Positions 6,854 through 14,220 of a DNA stretch of 16,423 bases are shown here, in pieces. This stretch comes from Clostridium sp. UBA5530 (GTDB lineage Bacteria; Bacillota; Clostridia; Clostridiales; Clostridiaceae). The stretch covers positions 41,338-57,760 of the forward strand of contig DINW01000025.1 in assembly GCA_002423705.1 (NCBI GenBank), in the 5' to 3' direction. A program made the translations under genes and the position numbers. The number at the start of each line of letters is the position of its first letter. The first letter of the stretch is position 1. Below the pieces are notes generated by a model that saw nothing but the letters and a program-made list of their open reading frames with translations, made no database searches and was not told where the DNA came from.

Positions 6854-7810
6854 TTAACACACCTCCCATTGAACATGATTGTATTCAAGATATTCAAAAA
6901 TCCTATTTTTATGTTTTTCTTCTATGTTTATAGTTAAAGTGCCAAGGACATCATCTCTAAAATTCTCCAATTTGCCGCCTACTATAGAAAAATCTATATT
7001 TAGAGATCTTGCCATTGAGGTTATTATAGAATTTTTGCTTATGGCTGCTGGAAAGAAAATCTTTATATTAATGCCACTTAAGGTTATATCGCTTTCTTCT
7101 CCCAAGAAGTTTTTCAGGTCTTCATTAGGCTGTAAAAATAAATTTTCCACAGTACCTTTATAAAGAAGTTCACCATGGTCTATTAAGGCTACGCTATGAC
7201 ATATATCCTTTATTACTTCCATTTGATGAGTTACTATGACTATAGTTATGCCAAAGTCTTCATTTATCTGTTTTAAAAGCTTAAGGATATCCTTAGTAGT
7301 TCGAGGGTCTAGAGCAGAGGTAGCTTCATCACAAAGGAGAATTTTAGGTTCTAGAGCCAAAGCCCTAGCTATAGCAATTCTTTGTTTTTGGCCACCACTT
7401 AAAGCATCAGGTTTTATATTTCTCTTATCTGAAAGTCCAACTATGTCTAGTAGATAATCCACTCTTTTATTAATTTTATCTTTAGGGTATTTCCAAGTTT
7501 CTAGAGGTAAAGCGATATTTTCAAATACAGTTTTTCTTTTTAAAAGATTAAAGTTTTGAAAAATCATACCTAAATCTTTACGAAGTTCTCTTATTTTTTT
7601 AGAGTTTAGATCTTGTATATTATTGTCCATAACGGTTATAGAGCCTTTTTCAAAAACTTCTAGGTGATTTATGCACCTTAGCAGTGTAGACTTACCAGCA
7701 CCACTTTGACCTATAATGCCAAATATGGAGCCCTTGTCTATAGAAAACGAAATGTCCTTTAATATTTCTGTGGAGCCGTAACTTTTATACAAATTAACTA
7801 TTTCAATCAT
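6854..7810 (-). CDS. metN: Methionine ABC transporter ATPase MetN
   Basis: This 318-residue ATP-binding subunit powers methionine import. Walker A is GQSGAGKS (34-41), the Q-loop is at Gln85, the signature LSGGQ at 137-141, Walker B ILLCDE with Asp161/Glu162, and the switch His is in VTHQ. Residues from about 240 form the regulatory NIL domain, which in characterised MetN proteins binds methionine and inhibits transport. I place the start at 7810, where AGGAGGATTTAAA precedes ATG and the protein begins MIEIVNLYKSYG as in the family. An upstream in-frame ATG at 7873 would add 21 hydrophobic residues encoded partly by the riboswitch terminator and has no ribosome site. First gene of the operon. 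Confidence 0.95.
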   Translation of the reverse strand: MIEIVNLYKSYGSTEILKDISFSIDKGSIFGIIGQSGAGKSTLLRCINHLEVFEKGSITVMDNNIQDLNSKKIRELRKDLGMIFQNFNLLKRKTVFENIALPLETWKYPKDKINKRVDYLLDIVGLSDKRNIKPDALSGGQKQRIAIARALALEPKILLCDEATSALDPRTTKDILKLLKQINEDFGITIVIVTHQMEVIKDICHSVALIDHGELLYKGTVENLFLQPNEDLKNFLGEESDITLSGINIKIFFPAAISKNSIITSMARSLNIDFSIVGGKLENFRDDVLGTLTINIEEKHKNRIFEYLEYNHVQWEVC

Positions 7811-7861
7811 TTTAAATCCTCCTACTACAAATAATAAATATATAATATAGCGATGATGCAA

Positions 7862-7893
7862 AATAAAAAGCACCAGAGAATAAACTCTGGTGC
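7862..7893 (-). terminator. SAM riboswitch-controlled terminator
   Basis: On the minus strand GCACCAGAG and CTCTGGTGC (7885-7893 and 7870-7878) form a perfect 9-bp stem followed by TTTTT. An alternative antiterminator pairs 7905-7914 (GAGGATGAAC) with 7876-7885 (GTTTATTCTC). It disrupts this terminator and overlaps the riboswitch P1 strand, so SAM binding should favour termination. Confidence 0.92.
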
Positions 7894-7910
7894 AAAAAAG
7901 CCCTGTTCAT

Positions 7911-8019
7911 CCTCTTATCTCTCAGTATTTTTTAACTGCAGGATTTAGCACCATAGCATTAATGAATGCTGGTTGCCGGGTTTCATAGGGCCAGTCCCTC
8001 CACCTCTCGTGATAAGAAA
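7911..8019 (-). promoter_or_regulatory. SAM-I (S-box) riboswitch of metNIQ
   Basis: Reading the minus strand, the conserved S-box core appears in order. CTTATC (P1, 8016-8011) leads to the GAGGTGGAGGGACTGGCCC segment. GAAACCCGGCAACC follows. Next come a variable P3 hairpin and GGTGCTAAATCCTGCA. P4 and the closing GAGATAAG (P1 3' strand, 7914-7919) complete it. P1 can extend to about 9 bp with wobbles. High S-adenosylmethionine should stabilise P1, release the terminator at 7862-7893 and shut off methionine import; low SAM permits the antiterminator. Confidence 0.97.
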
Positions 8020-8041
8020 TCGATTATTTAATTTTATGTTT

Positions 8042-8070
8042 ATTATAAATACTTAAAATTCATCTGTCAA
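8042..8070 (-). promoter_or_regulatory. Perfect consensus promoter of metNIQ
   Basis: On the minus strand TTGACA (8070-8065) and TATAAT (8047-8042) are both exact and 17 bp apart. Transcription should start near 8035, about 16-20 bases before riboswitch P1. Such a strong promoter is typical where control is mainly by attenuation. Confidence 0.9.
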
Positions 8071-8231
8071 CTGAAATTTTTAGATAATTTTTTTTATAAA
8101 GGATGAATATTTATATAAAGAGGGATCTTGAAAATGTTTGCAATGACAATTTATTATAGAAACATACTAAAAATACGATTATAAATAGTAAGAAATATAG
8201 AAAAAATAGTTGAGATAATTTTACGAATATA
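8071..8231. other. AT-rich spacer between divergent riboswitch promoters
   Basis: This stretch separates the metNIQ promoter (-) from the thrS promoter (+). It holds only a 16-codon open frame at 8134 with a poor case for translation. I see no operator or repeat. Confidence 0.5.
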
Positions 8232-8260
8232 TTGACTTATATGAAATAGAGATATATAAT
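8232..8260 (+). promoter_or_regulatory. Promoter of the thrS T-box transcript
   Basis: TTGACT (8232-8237) and TATAAT (8255-8260) are 17 bp apart, one mismatch from consensus overall. Transcription would start near 8267, just before the T-box stem I. Confidence 0.85.
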
Positions 8261-8278
8261 TTTATAAAATCAAAGGTT

Positions 8279-8512
8279 ATGAAGAGAGAAGTAAATAGAT
8301 ACATCTTTATTCAGAGAAAGAAATTCATGGGCTGAAAGATTTCTTAAAGATTTTCTATTGAAGACCATCTCTGAACTGAATGCTGAATTAAGTAAGCATC
8401 TCCGTTAATCTGCGTTAAAGATGTCAAGGTGACAGAATTTATAATATGAATTTCTGTAATTTGGGTGGAACCACGATGATAACTCGTCCCATTATTGGGT
8501 ACGGGTTTTTTT
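8279..8512 (+). promoter_or_regulatory. T-box riboswitch (Thr, ACC specifier) with terminator
   Basis: Stem I base AGAGA (8283-8287) pairs with TCTCT (8368-8372). AGTA (8290-8293) and GAAG form the loop E motif beside the specifier ACC (8364-8366), which would read a GGU tRNA-Thr. GGGCTGAAAGATTTC resembles the conserved distal part of stem I. Stem III is about 8432-8457. The T-box core TGGGTGGAACCACG (8462-8475) displays UGGA for the uncharged acceptor end. The competing terminator pairs AACTCGTCCC (8481-8490) with GGG and ACGGGTT (8497-8507), with a one-base bulge, followed by a T-run. Uncharged tRNA-Thr should favour antitermination and thrS expression. Confidence 0.95.
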
Positions 8513-8514
8513 GC

Positions 8515-8659
8515 ATATGAAGTGAAACTTAGTTTGGATTTCACTAAAATATTAGTTGAACTTATCTAGGGTGGTAGCTGGTGTCAACTCCAACCTAAAA
8601 AGGGTCAAGTGTTACAGTAGGTAGACATTAGGGAAAATAAATTTAAGGAGGAGAAGAAT
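8515..8659 (+). promoter_or_regulatory. Structured leader between T-box terminator and thrS, with a second T-box-like motif
   Basis: AGTGAAA (8521-8527) and TTTCACT (8539-8545) make a perfect hairpin. AGGGTGGTA (8568-8576) matches the first nine bases of the alternative T-box core (AGGGTGGTACCGCG). It can pair with CCAACCT downstream to close another stem. No second stem I, specifier loop or T-run is visible, so this may be a decayed tandem T-box or a translation-level element. AAGGAGGAG before 8660 is the thrS ribosome site. Confidence 0.35.
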
Positions 8660-10573
8660 ATGAAAATTACTTTAAAAGATGGAAGTATAATTGAAGTAAA
8701 TATGGGAAGTACACCTTATGAGGTAGCAGCCAAAATTAGCATGGGATTAGCTAAGAAGGCTTTAGGTGCTATAGTGAATGGACAAAGTGTAGATTTAACC
8801 AAAGCTATAAATGAAGACTGTACTTTAGAGATAGTAACCTTTGAAGATGAAAAAGGAAGATGGAACTTAAGGCATAGTGCATCTCATATATTAGCTCAAG
8901 CAGTAAAGAAATTATATCCTGATGCTAAATTAGCTATAGGACCAGCCATAGATAATGGATTTTATTATGACTTTGATTTAGAAGAGCCATTTACTCCAGA
9001 GGCATTAGAGGATATAGAAAAAGAGATGGATAGAATAGTAAAAGATAGTCTGTCTATAGAAAGATTTGAACTGCCTAGGGAAGAGGCTATAGCTTTTATG
9101 AAGGAAAAACAAGAGCCTTACAAGGTAGAACTTATAGAAGATTTACCTGAAGGAGAGATAATATCTTTTTATAAGCAGGGTGATTTTGTAGACTTATGTG
9201 CAGGGCCCCATGTGCCAACTACAGCATATGTAAAAGCATTTAAGCTTACATCCATAGCAGGGGCATATTGGAGAGGAGACTCTAATAAGAAGATGCTTCA
9301 AAGAATATATGGAACAGCTTTTCCAAAGAAGAAAGAACTAGATGAGTATTTAGAAAAAATAGAAGAAGCTAAGAAGAGGGACCATAGAAAGATAGGCAAA
9401 GAATTAAGGTTATTCACCATAATGGATGAAGGTCCAGGGTTTCCATTTTTCTTGCCAAAGGGAGTAACATTAAAAAATGAGTTAATAAACTATTGGAGGG
9501 AACTTCATAAGAAATATGGATATGTAGAGATTGAAACTCCAATAATATTGAATCAACAGCTATGGGAAACATCAGGGCACTGGTATCATTACAGAGATAA
9601 TATGTATACATTAAAGATAGATGAAGAAAATTATGCAATAAAACCTATGAACTGTCCAGGAGGAATGCTTGTATATAAGTCAGAGACTCACTCCTATAGA
9701 GACCTTCCAATAAGAGCAGCAGAGATGGGAAGGGTTCACAGACATGAACTTTCAGGGGCTCTTCACGGACTTATGAGGGTTAGGGCCTTTACCCAGGATG
9801 ATGCCCACATATTTATGCTTCCTGAGCAAATTAAGGATGAAATAAAAGGTGTAATAAAATTAGTAAATGAGATTTATACTAGGTTTGGATTTAAGTATAA
9901 GGTGGAACTTTCTACTAAGCCAGAAAATTCTATGGGTAGTGAAGAAGAGTGGAAAGTTGCAGAAGATTCTCTCCAGGGAGCATTAGATGAGCTTCAAATG
10001 GAATACAAAATAAATGTTGGAGATGGAGCTTTCTATGGGCCTAAGATAGATTTTCACTTAGAGGATAGTATAGGTAGAACATGGCAGTGTGGTACTATTC
10101 AGTTAGATTTCCAACTTCCTCAGAGATTTGACCTAAGTTATATAGGTAAAGATGGAGAAAAGCATAAACCTATAGTGATACACAGGGCTATATTAGGTAG
10201 TATAGAGAGGTTTATAGGAATATTGACAGAACATTTTGCAGGGAAGTTTCCAACATGGCTTGCCCCAGTTCAAGTTAAAATACTGCCTATATCAGATAAG
10301 TTTATGAATTATGCAAAATTAGTTGAGGAACAACTGAATGCTAAAAATATAAGAGTGGAGCTTGATGATAGAGCAGAAAAAATAGGGTATAAGATAAGAG
10401 AAGCTAGAAATGAAAGAGTACCTTATATAATGGTAATAGGAGAAAAAGAGGAAAGAGAAAATACAGTATCCCTAAGAAGCAGAAAGAATGGAGAAGAGGG
10501 AAGTATAACTTTGGATAACTTTATATCAAAGGTTAAAGATGAGATAGATAATAGACTTTTGGATGAGCAATAA
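8660..10573 (+). CDS. thrS: Threonine--tRNA ligase ThrS
   Basis: This 637-residue cytoplasmic class II synthetase charges tRNA-Thr. The domains are TGS (about 1-61), the N2 editing domain with its zinc-type residues His72, His76, Cys180 and His184, the catalytic core (about 245-535) and the anticodon-binding domain (about 540-637). Catalytic landmarks include MNCPGGM with Cys332, plus His383 and His508 as the other expected zinc ligands. Motif 2 lies around GRVHRHELSG and motif 3 around HRAILGSIERFIG. Length and all key residues are normal. AAGGAGGAG lies just before the ATG. It is transcribed alone: the T-box leader precedes it and a 16-bp terminator follows directly. Confidence 0.98.
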   Translation: MKITLKDGSIIEVNMGSTPYEVAAKISMGLAKKALGAIVNGQSVDLTKAINEDCTLEIVTFEDEKGRWNLRHSASHILAQAVKKLYPDAKLAIGPAIDNGFYYDFDLEEPFTPEALEDIEKEMDRIVKDSLSIERFELPREEAIAFMKEKQEPYKVELIEDLPEGEIISFYKQGDFVDLCAGPHVPTTAYVKAFKLTSIAGAYWRGDSNKKMLQRIYGTAFPKKKELDEYLEKIEEAKKRDHRKIGKELRLFTIMDEGPGFPFFLPKGVTLKNELINYWRELHKKYGYVEIETPIILNQQLWETSGHWYHYRDNMYTLKIDEENYAIKPMNCPGGMLVYKSETHSYRDLPIRAAEMGRVHRHELSGALHGLMRVRAFTQDDAHIFMLPEQIKDEIKGVIKLVNEIYTRFGFKYKVELSTKPENSMGSEEEWKVAEDSLQGALDELQMEYKINVGDGAFYGPKIDFHLEDSIGRTWQCGTIQLDFQLPQRFDLSYIGKDGEKHKPIVIHRAILGSIERFIGILTEHFAGKFPTWLAPVQVKILPISDKFMNYAKLVEEQLNAKNIRVELDDRAEKIGYKIREARNERVPYIMVIGEKEERENTVSLRSRKNGEEGSITLDNFISKVKDEIDNRLLDEQ

Positions 10574-10580
10574 AAATAAA

Positions 10581-10619
10581 AAATATAATAAGCCTAAATG
10601 TAGGCTTATTATATTTTTT
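10581..10619 (+). terminator. thrS terminator
   Basis: A perfect 16-bp stem pairs 10581-10596 with 10601-10616 around an AATG loop and ends in a T-run. It starts eight bases after the stop codon. Confidence 0.95.
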
Positions 10620-10628
10620 GTGTGTCAT

Positions 10629-10676
10629 TTGGAAGATTAAAGTAATATTTATATATTATGTATTAATATATAAATA
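10629..10676 (+). promoter_or_regulatory. Promoter with 13-bp palindrome before the hydrogenase-like gene
   Basis: A candidate promoter is TTGGAA (10629-10634) with TATATT (10652-10657) at 17 bp. Overlapping it, 10646-10658 (TATTTATATATTA) and 10664-10676 (TAATATATAAATA) are exact reverse complements around TGTAT. The dyad spans the -10 and reaches to one base before the AGGAG ribosome site (10677-10681 region), so it could be an operator or an mRNA hairpin hiding the ribosome site. It does not fit the Rex consensus TTGTTAAnnnnTTAACAA. Confidence 0.5.
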
Positions 10677-10686
10677 GGAGAAAACC

Positions 10687-12264
10687 ATGGCTAAGTCAAG
10701 AAGAAAAGAAGTTGAAACAGAAGACAAACTCATAGATGTTAACAGGAAAAAGTGTATAGGGTGTTCTGCTTGTGCTATAGCATGCACGGGAATAACTAAT
10801 ATATCTGTATTGCGAACTGTCAATGATATAAAGAGATCTGTAACACCTAAAAAGTGCTCCTTTAAAGAATCTGGTTGTATATACTGCGGACAATGTACAG
10901 CTATATGTCCTACAAATGCTATGGAGCCTACCAGTGATATAAATAAAGTTAGGGAAGCATTAAACAATGGAAAATACATCATTGCCATAGCAGCGCCAGC
11001 AGTTAAGGTAACTTTAGGAGAGGAATTTAGACTTCCTATAGGTACTGATGTGGAGGGAAAGGTTCAGGCTTCTGCCAGGAAACTTGGGTTCCAGAGGGTT
11101 TTTGATAGCGATTTTGGAGGGGATATAACCGCTGTAGAACAAAGTCACGAATTTTTAAGGCGCATGAAAATCAGAGATAATCTACCAATGTTTACATCAG
11201 CATGTCCAGCATGGGTTAGATGGGTGGAGGTATTTAAACCTAATATGATAGGATATTTATCTACAGTAAAGTCTCCACAACAAATTATGGGAACAGCTAT
11301 AAAGACATACTATGCAGAAAACTTCAAAATTTTACCTAAAAATATATTTGTGGTATCAATAGAACCATGTACTGCTAAAAAATATGAAGCTGAAAGAGAA
11401 GATATGGGAAGAGATGAATACAGGGATATAGATGCTGTATTAACGGTAAGGCAATATGCAGAGCTGTTAAAAGAAAATAGCATAGATATAACTGCCATTG
11501 CATCAGAAAAATCAGACAACTACTTAGGTGATTTTACAGCTTCAGGAACAGCCTTTGGAATGTGCCAAGGTAATGCAAAAGCAATATTAAAAGCTATAAG
11601 CTATGCTTTAAATGAAGAAGAGACTAAAATAGATGATTTAGAGTTTAGTCCTATAGAAGGATTAGAAAATAGTTTTAAGCTAAATATTAAAATAGGAAAT
11701 ATGGATATAAAAACAGCAGTTATAACTTCTGTAAGGGATATAGAAGAATTCATAAGTACAGAGCAATGGAAGAAATATGATTTAGTTGAAGTAACAGCAT
11801 GTCCAGGTGGTTGTATAAATGGAGGAGGAGCGCCTAAAACTATAAAGAAAGCAGTTATTAATACAGATAAATGTGTGGGATGCGGTACTTGTGCAGAAAA
11901 TTGTCCTAGTTATGCTATACAGATAAGAAGCAGCAATTATGCTGAGTTAAATAAGGATAGGTGTATTGGATGCACTCTATGTAAAGATATATGCAGAACA
12001 AGGGCCATAACCGTTGATACCTATAATTATGGTAGCAAAGATCCCTTAGAAGAAAGCTATATAGAACTGAGGACAAAGGCCTTAAAGGAACTCTGCCATA
12101 AGAATGTTTTAAAATGCAGCAGAGAAAATAAGGAATTAAATAATATGTATAGAGGATATATGAAGGAACCTTATGGAGACAAAGCAAAGAATCTATTCCA
12201 TAGTTCCTTTACTGATAGAAGCAATGATATAAATGAAGGTGATAGAAATAAAAAAAGAAGATAA
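10687..12264 (+). CDS. Atypical monomeric [FeFe]-hydrogenase-like protein with two ferredoxin modules
   Basis: The protein has 525 residues. An N-terminal dicluster ferredoxin (Cys23/26/29/33 and 64/67/70/74) is followed by an H-cluster domain (about 95-385). L1 is TSACP (170-174), L2 is IEPCTAKKYE (225-234) and L3 is VEVTACPGGCINGGGAP (367-383). All four H-cluster ligands remain (Cys173, 228, 372, 376), as does the Lys after PCTA (231). Compared with C. pasteurianum CpI, the proton-relay Cys before ligand one is Ala172, Met353 is Glu226 and Met497 is Thr370. A second dicluster ferredoxin (Cys396-406 and 426-436) is inserted before the C-terminal segment (about 455-508). That segment resembles the hydrogenase small subunit (RENKELNNMYRGYMKEPYG). 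The gene stands alone. It could be a slow or sensory hydrogenase, or an electron-transfer enzyme; proficient H2 production is doubtful. Confidence 0.88.
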   Translation: MAKSRRKEVETEDKLIDVNRKKCIGCSACAIACTGITNISVLRTVNDIKRSVTPKKCSFKESGCIYCGQCTAICPTNAMEPTSDINKVREALNNGKYIIAIAAPAVKVTLGEEFRLPIGTDVEGKVQASARKLGFQRVFDSDFGGDITAVEQSHEFLRRMKIRDNLPMFTSACPAWVRWVEVFKPNMIGYLSTVKSPQQIMGTAIKTYYAENFKILPKNIFVVSIEPCTAKKYEAEREDMGRDEYRDIDAVLTVRQYAELLKENSIDITAIASEKSDNYLGDFTASGTAFGMCQGNAKAILKAISYALNEEETKIDDLEFSPIEGLENSFKLNIKIGNMDIKTAVITSVRDIEEFISTEQWKKYDLVEVTACPGGCINGGGAPKTIKKAVINTDKCVGCGTCAENCPSYAIQIRSSNYAELNKDRCIGCTLCKDICRTRAITVDTYNYGSKDPLEESYIELRTKALKELCHKNVLKCSRENKELNNMYRGYMKEPYGDKAKNLFHSSFTDRSNDINEGDRNKKRR

Positions 12265-12346
12265 TCATGGCAATATGGCTTTGGGTAAAATTTCCTCGAA
12301 GAAAACTCTGATTTTGTTTAGTAAAAAATAACTTATTATTTAGGTA
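12265..12346. other. Spacer after the hydrogenase-like gene, no terminator seen
   Basis: No hairpin with a T-run lies directly after the hydrogenase stop. Transcripts from 10687 may therefore run to the hairpin at 12411-12463. Nothing else is recognisable here. Confidence 0.4.
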
Positions 12347-12375
12347 TTGAAAATTGAAAATGGTTTCAGTAAAAT
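12347..12375 (+). promoter_or_regulatory. glpK promoter with cre-like (CcpA) box in the spacer
   Basis: TTGAAA (12347-12352) and TAAAAT (12370-12375) are 17 bp apart. TGAAAATGGTTTCA (12355-12368) lies entirely in the spacer and fits the cre consensus TGWAANCGNTNWCA except for T in place of the central C. CcpA bound there would block the polymerase when preferred sugars are present. Confidence 0.65.
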
Positions 12376-12410
12376 ATAGATAAGAATATGATATGAGGCG
12401 GAGAAAAAAG

Positions 12411-12463
12411 AGCCCAACAAATAAAAGGGGAATTTATGTCCTTTTTATTTGTTGAGGCTTTTT
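12411..12463 (+). terminator. Leader terminator just upstream of glpK
   Basis: AGCC (12411-12414) pairs with GGCT (12456-12459). After a small internal loop, AACAAATAAAA plus GGG (12416-12429) pairs with CC-T-TTTTATTTGTT (12440-12453). A T-run follows. It lies downstream of the glpK promoter and 30 bp before the glpK start. It may therefore be an attenuator, as in GlpP-controlled glp leaders of Bacillus, and may also end readthrough from the hydrogenase gene. Confidence 0.85.
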
Positions 12464-12492
12464 AAACTTAATAATAAATTCAGGGGGTTATT

Positions 12493-13983
12493 ATGGCTAA
12501 ATATATTATGGCATTAGATCAAGGAACAACAAGTTCTAGATGTATTTTATTTAATGAAGATGGGAATATAGTATCCATGGCTCAAAGGGAATTTACTCAG
12601 TTATATCCTAAGGGGGGATGGGTGGAACATAACCCTATGGAAATATGGTCATGTCAATTTAGTGTGGCTATAGAAGCAATAGCTAAAATAGGAGCTAGTG
12701 CAGAGGAAATAAAGGCTATAGGAATAACTAACCAAAGAGAAACAACGGTGGTGTGGGACAAGAGAACAGGTATACCAGTTTATAATGCTATAGTATGGCA
12801 GTGCAGACGAACTTCTGATTTCTGTGATAATTTAAGGAAGCAAGGATTAGATAAAGTAATTAAAGAAAAAACAGGGTTGATACTAGATCCATATTTTTCA
12901 GGTACAAAAATAAAATGGATTTTGGATAATGTTGAGGGCGCTAGAAAAGAAGCTGAGGCTGGAAATCTTTTATTTGGAACCATAGACACTTGGTTAATAT
13001 GGAATTTAACAAAGGGCAAGGTTCATGCTACAGACTATTCCAATGCATCTAGAACCATGTTGTATAATATATATGATCTAAAATGGGATGAGGAGCTTTT
13101 AAAAATATTAGATATACCAGTATCTATGATGCCAACGGTTTTACCATCTAGTAATATTTATGGAGTTGCAGACAAGGTATTATTTGGAGCTGAGATTCCA
13201 ATAGCGGGGGTAGCTGGAGACCAGCAAGCGGCATTATTTGGGCAGACATGTTATGAACCTGGTACAGCTAAGAATACCTATGGTACAGGATGCTTTATGC
13301 TTATGAATACTGGAGAAAAAGCTGTTAAATCTAAGAGAGGATTGCTAACAACTGTGGCTTGGGGAGTAGATGGCAAAGTAGAATATGCATTAGAAGGAAG
13401 TGTATTTGTAGCTGGAGCAGCTATTCAATGGTTAAGAGATGAACTTAGAATGATTAAATCAGCCAGCGATACAGAGGAATATTGCTTGGCAGTGGAAGAC
13501 ACCAATGGAGTATATATGGTACCTGCCTTTGTAGGGTTAGGAGCTCCTTACTGGGATCCTTATGCTAGAGGAACAATGGTGGGACTTACTCGAGGAGCTA
13601 AAAAGGAACACTTTATAAGAGCTGTGGTAGAATCATTAGCATATCAAAGTTATGATATATTAAAGGTCATGGAAGAGGATTCAGGCATCAATTTAAAATC
13701 TTTAAGAGTTGATGGTGGTGCTTGTGCTAATAATTTTCTAATGCAATTTCAGGCGGATATTTTGGATGTAGAGGTACTAAGACCAGAAGTTATAGAAACT
13801 ACTGCCTTTGGAGCAGCAGCTTTAGCAGCCTTAGCGGTAGGTATGTTTAATAGTAAGGAAGAGATAAAGACAAAGTGGACATTATCTAGACAGTTTTCAT
13901 CTAAACTAAATCAAGAGGCAAGAAGTAAACTACTAGCAGGATGGCATGAAGCGGTAAAAAGATCTCAAGGCTGGGAAAGGTAA
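12493..13983 (+). CDS. glpK: Glycerol kinase GlpK
   Basis: This 496-residue FGGY-family cytoplasmic kinase converts glycerol and ATP to glycerol 3-phosphate. The N-terminal ATPase signature is MALDQGTTSSR. Glycerol-contact residues are at the expected places: Arg82 and Glu83 in NQRETT, Tyr134 and Asp243 in AGDQQAALFG. The C-terminal half keeps YGTGCFMLMNTG, GLGAPYWDPYARG and LRVDGGACANNFLMQFQAD. In enterococcal GlpK, HPr activates the enzyme by phosphorylating a His in YHFYG; here the aligned loop reads DKVLFG with no His, so that control is probably lost. GGGGG lies before the ATG. No glpF or glpD adjoins. Control is probably by CcpA and leader antitermination. Confidence 0.97.
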   Translation: MAKYIMALDQGTTSSRCILFNEDGNIVSMAQREFTQLYPKGGWVEHNPMEIWSCQFSVAIEAIAKIGASAEEIKAIGITNQRETTVVWDKRTGIPVYNAIVWQCRRTSDFCDNLRKQGLDKVIKEKTGLILDPYFSGTKIKWILDNVEGARKEAEAGNLLFGTIDTWLIWNLTKGKVHATDYSNASRTMLYNIYDLKWDEELLKILDIPVSMMPTVLPSSNIYGVADKVLFGAEIPIAGVAGDQQAALFGQTCYEPGTAKNTYGTGCFMLMNTGEKAVKSKRGLLTTVAWGVDGKVEYALEGSVFVAGAAIQWLRDELRMIKSASDTEEYCLAVEDTNGVYMVPAFVGLGAPYWDPYARGTMVGLTRGAKKEHFIRAVVESLAYQSYDILKVMEEDSGINLKSLRVDGGACANNFLMQFQADILDVEVLRPEVIETTAFGAAALAALAVGMFNSKEEIKTKWTLSRQFSSKLNQEARSKLLAGWHEAVKRSQGWER

Positions 13984-14012
13984 TTAAGTTAATAATTTTA
14001 TTATACGGAATT

Positions 14013-14053
14013 AAAGTCAATTGAAAGCAAAGATCCTTTCAATTGACTTTTTT
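14013..14053 (+). terminator. glpK terminator
   Basis: A perfect 15-bp stem pairs AAAGTCAATTGAAAG (14013-14027) with CTTTCAATTGACTTT (14036-14050). A T-run follows. Confidence 0.95.
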
Positions 14054-14220
14054 CTTTGATTTTATCTCATGGGATGGTGAATTAAAAGAGATTTCATCAC
14101 TGTAGAAGATAGCAGATGATGTGAATGAAACATAGCCAGAAAAAACTCTATATATTCATACTTTTATACTAAAACTTCGTATATAAAGTAAAAGTTTGTT
14201 TATATGTAAAGGAGAAAAAA

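Noticed and set aside
6854..7873. A longer MetN start at 7873 adding 21 residues
   Set aside because: The extension has no ribosome site and its first codons overlap the riboswitch terminator. AGGAGG before 7810 and family alignment support the shorter protein.
8134..8184. A 16-codon open frame with an upstream GAGGG, upstream of thrS
   Set aside because: Very short, upstream of both leader transcripts' start sites and without regulatory codons; likely chance.
8344..8544. Minus-strand 66-codon open frame
   Set aside because: It lies wholly across the T-box leader and terminator on the other strand; it is a shadow of structured RNA.
14054..14220. Promoter for the DUF4352-like lipoprotein
   Set aside because: Several TATA-like boxes exist but none has a convincing -35 at 16-18 bp, so I did not assign one.
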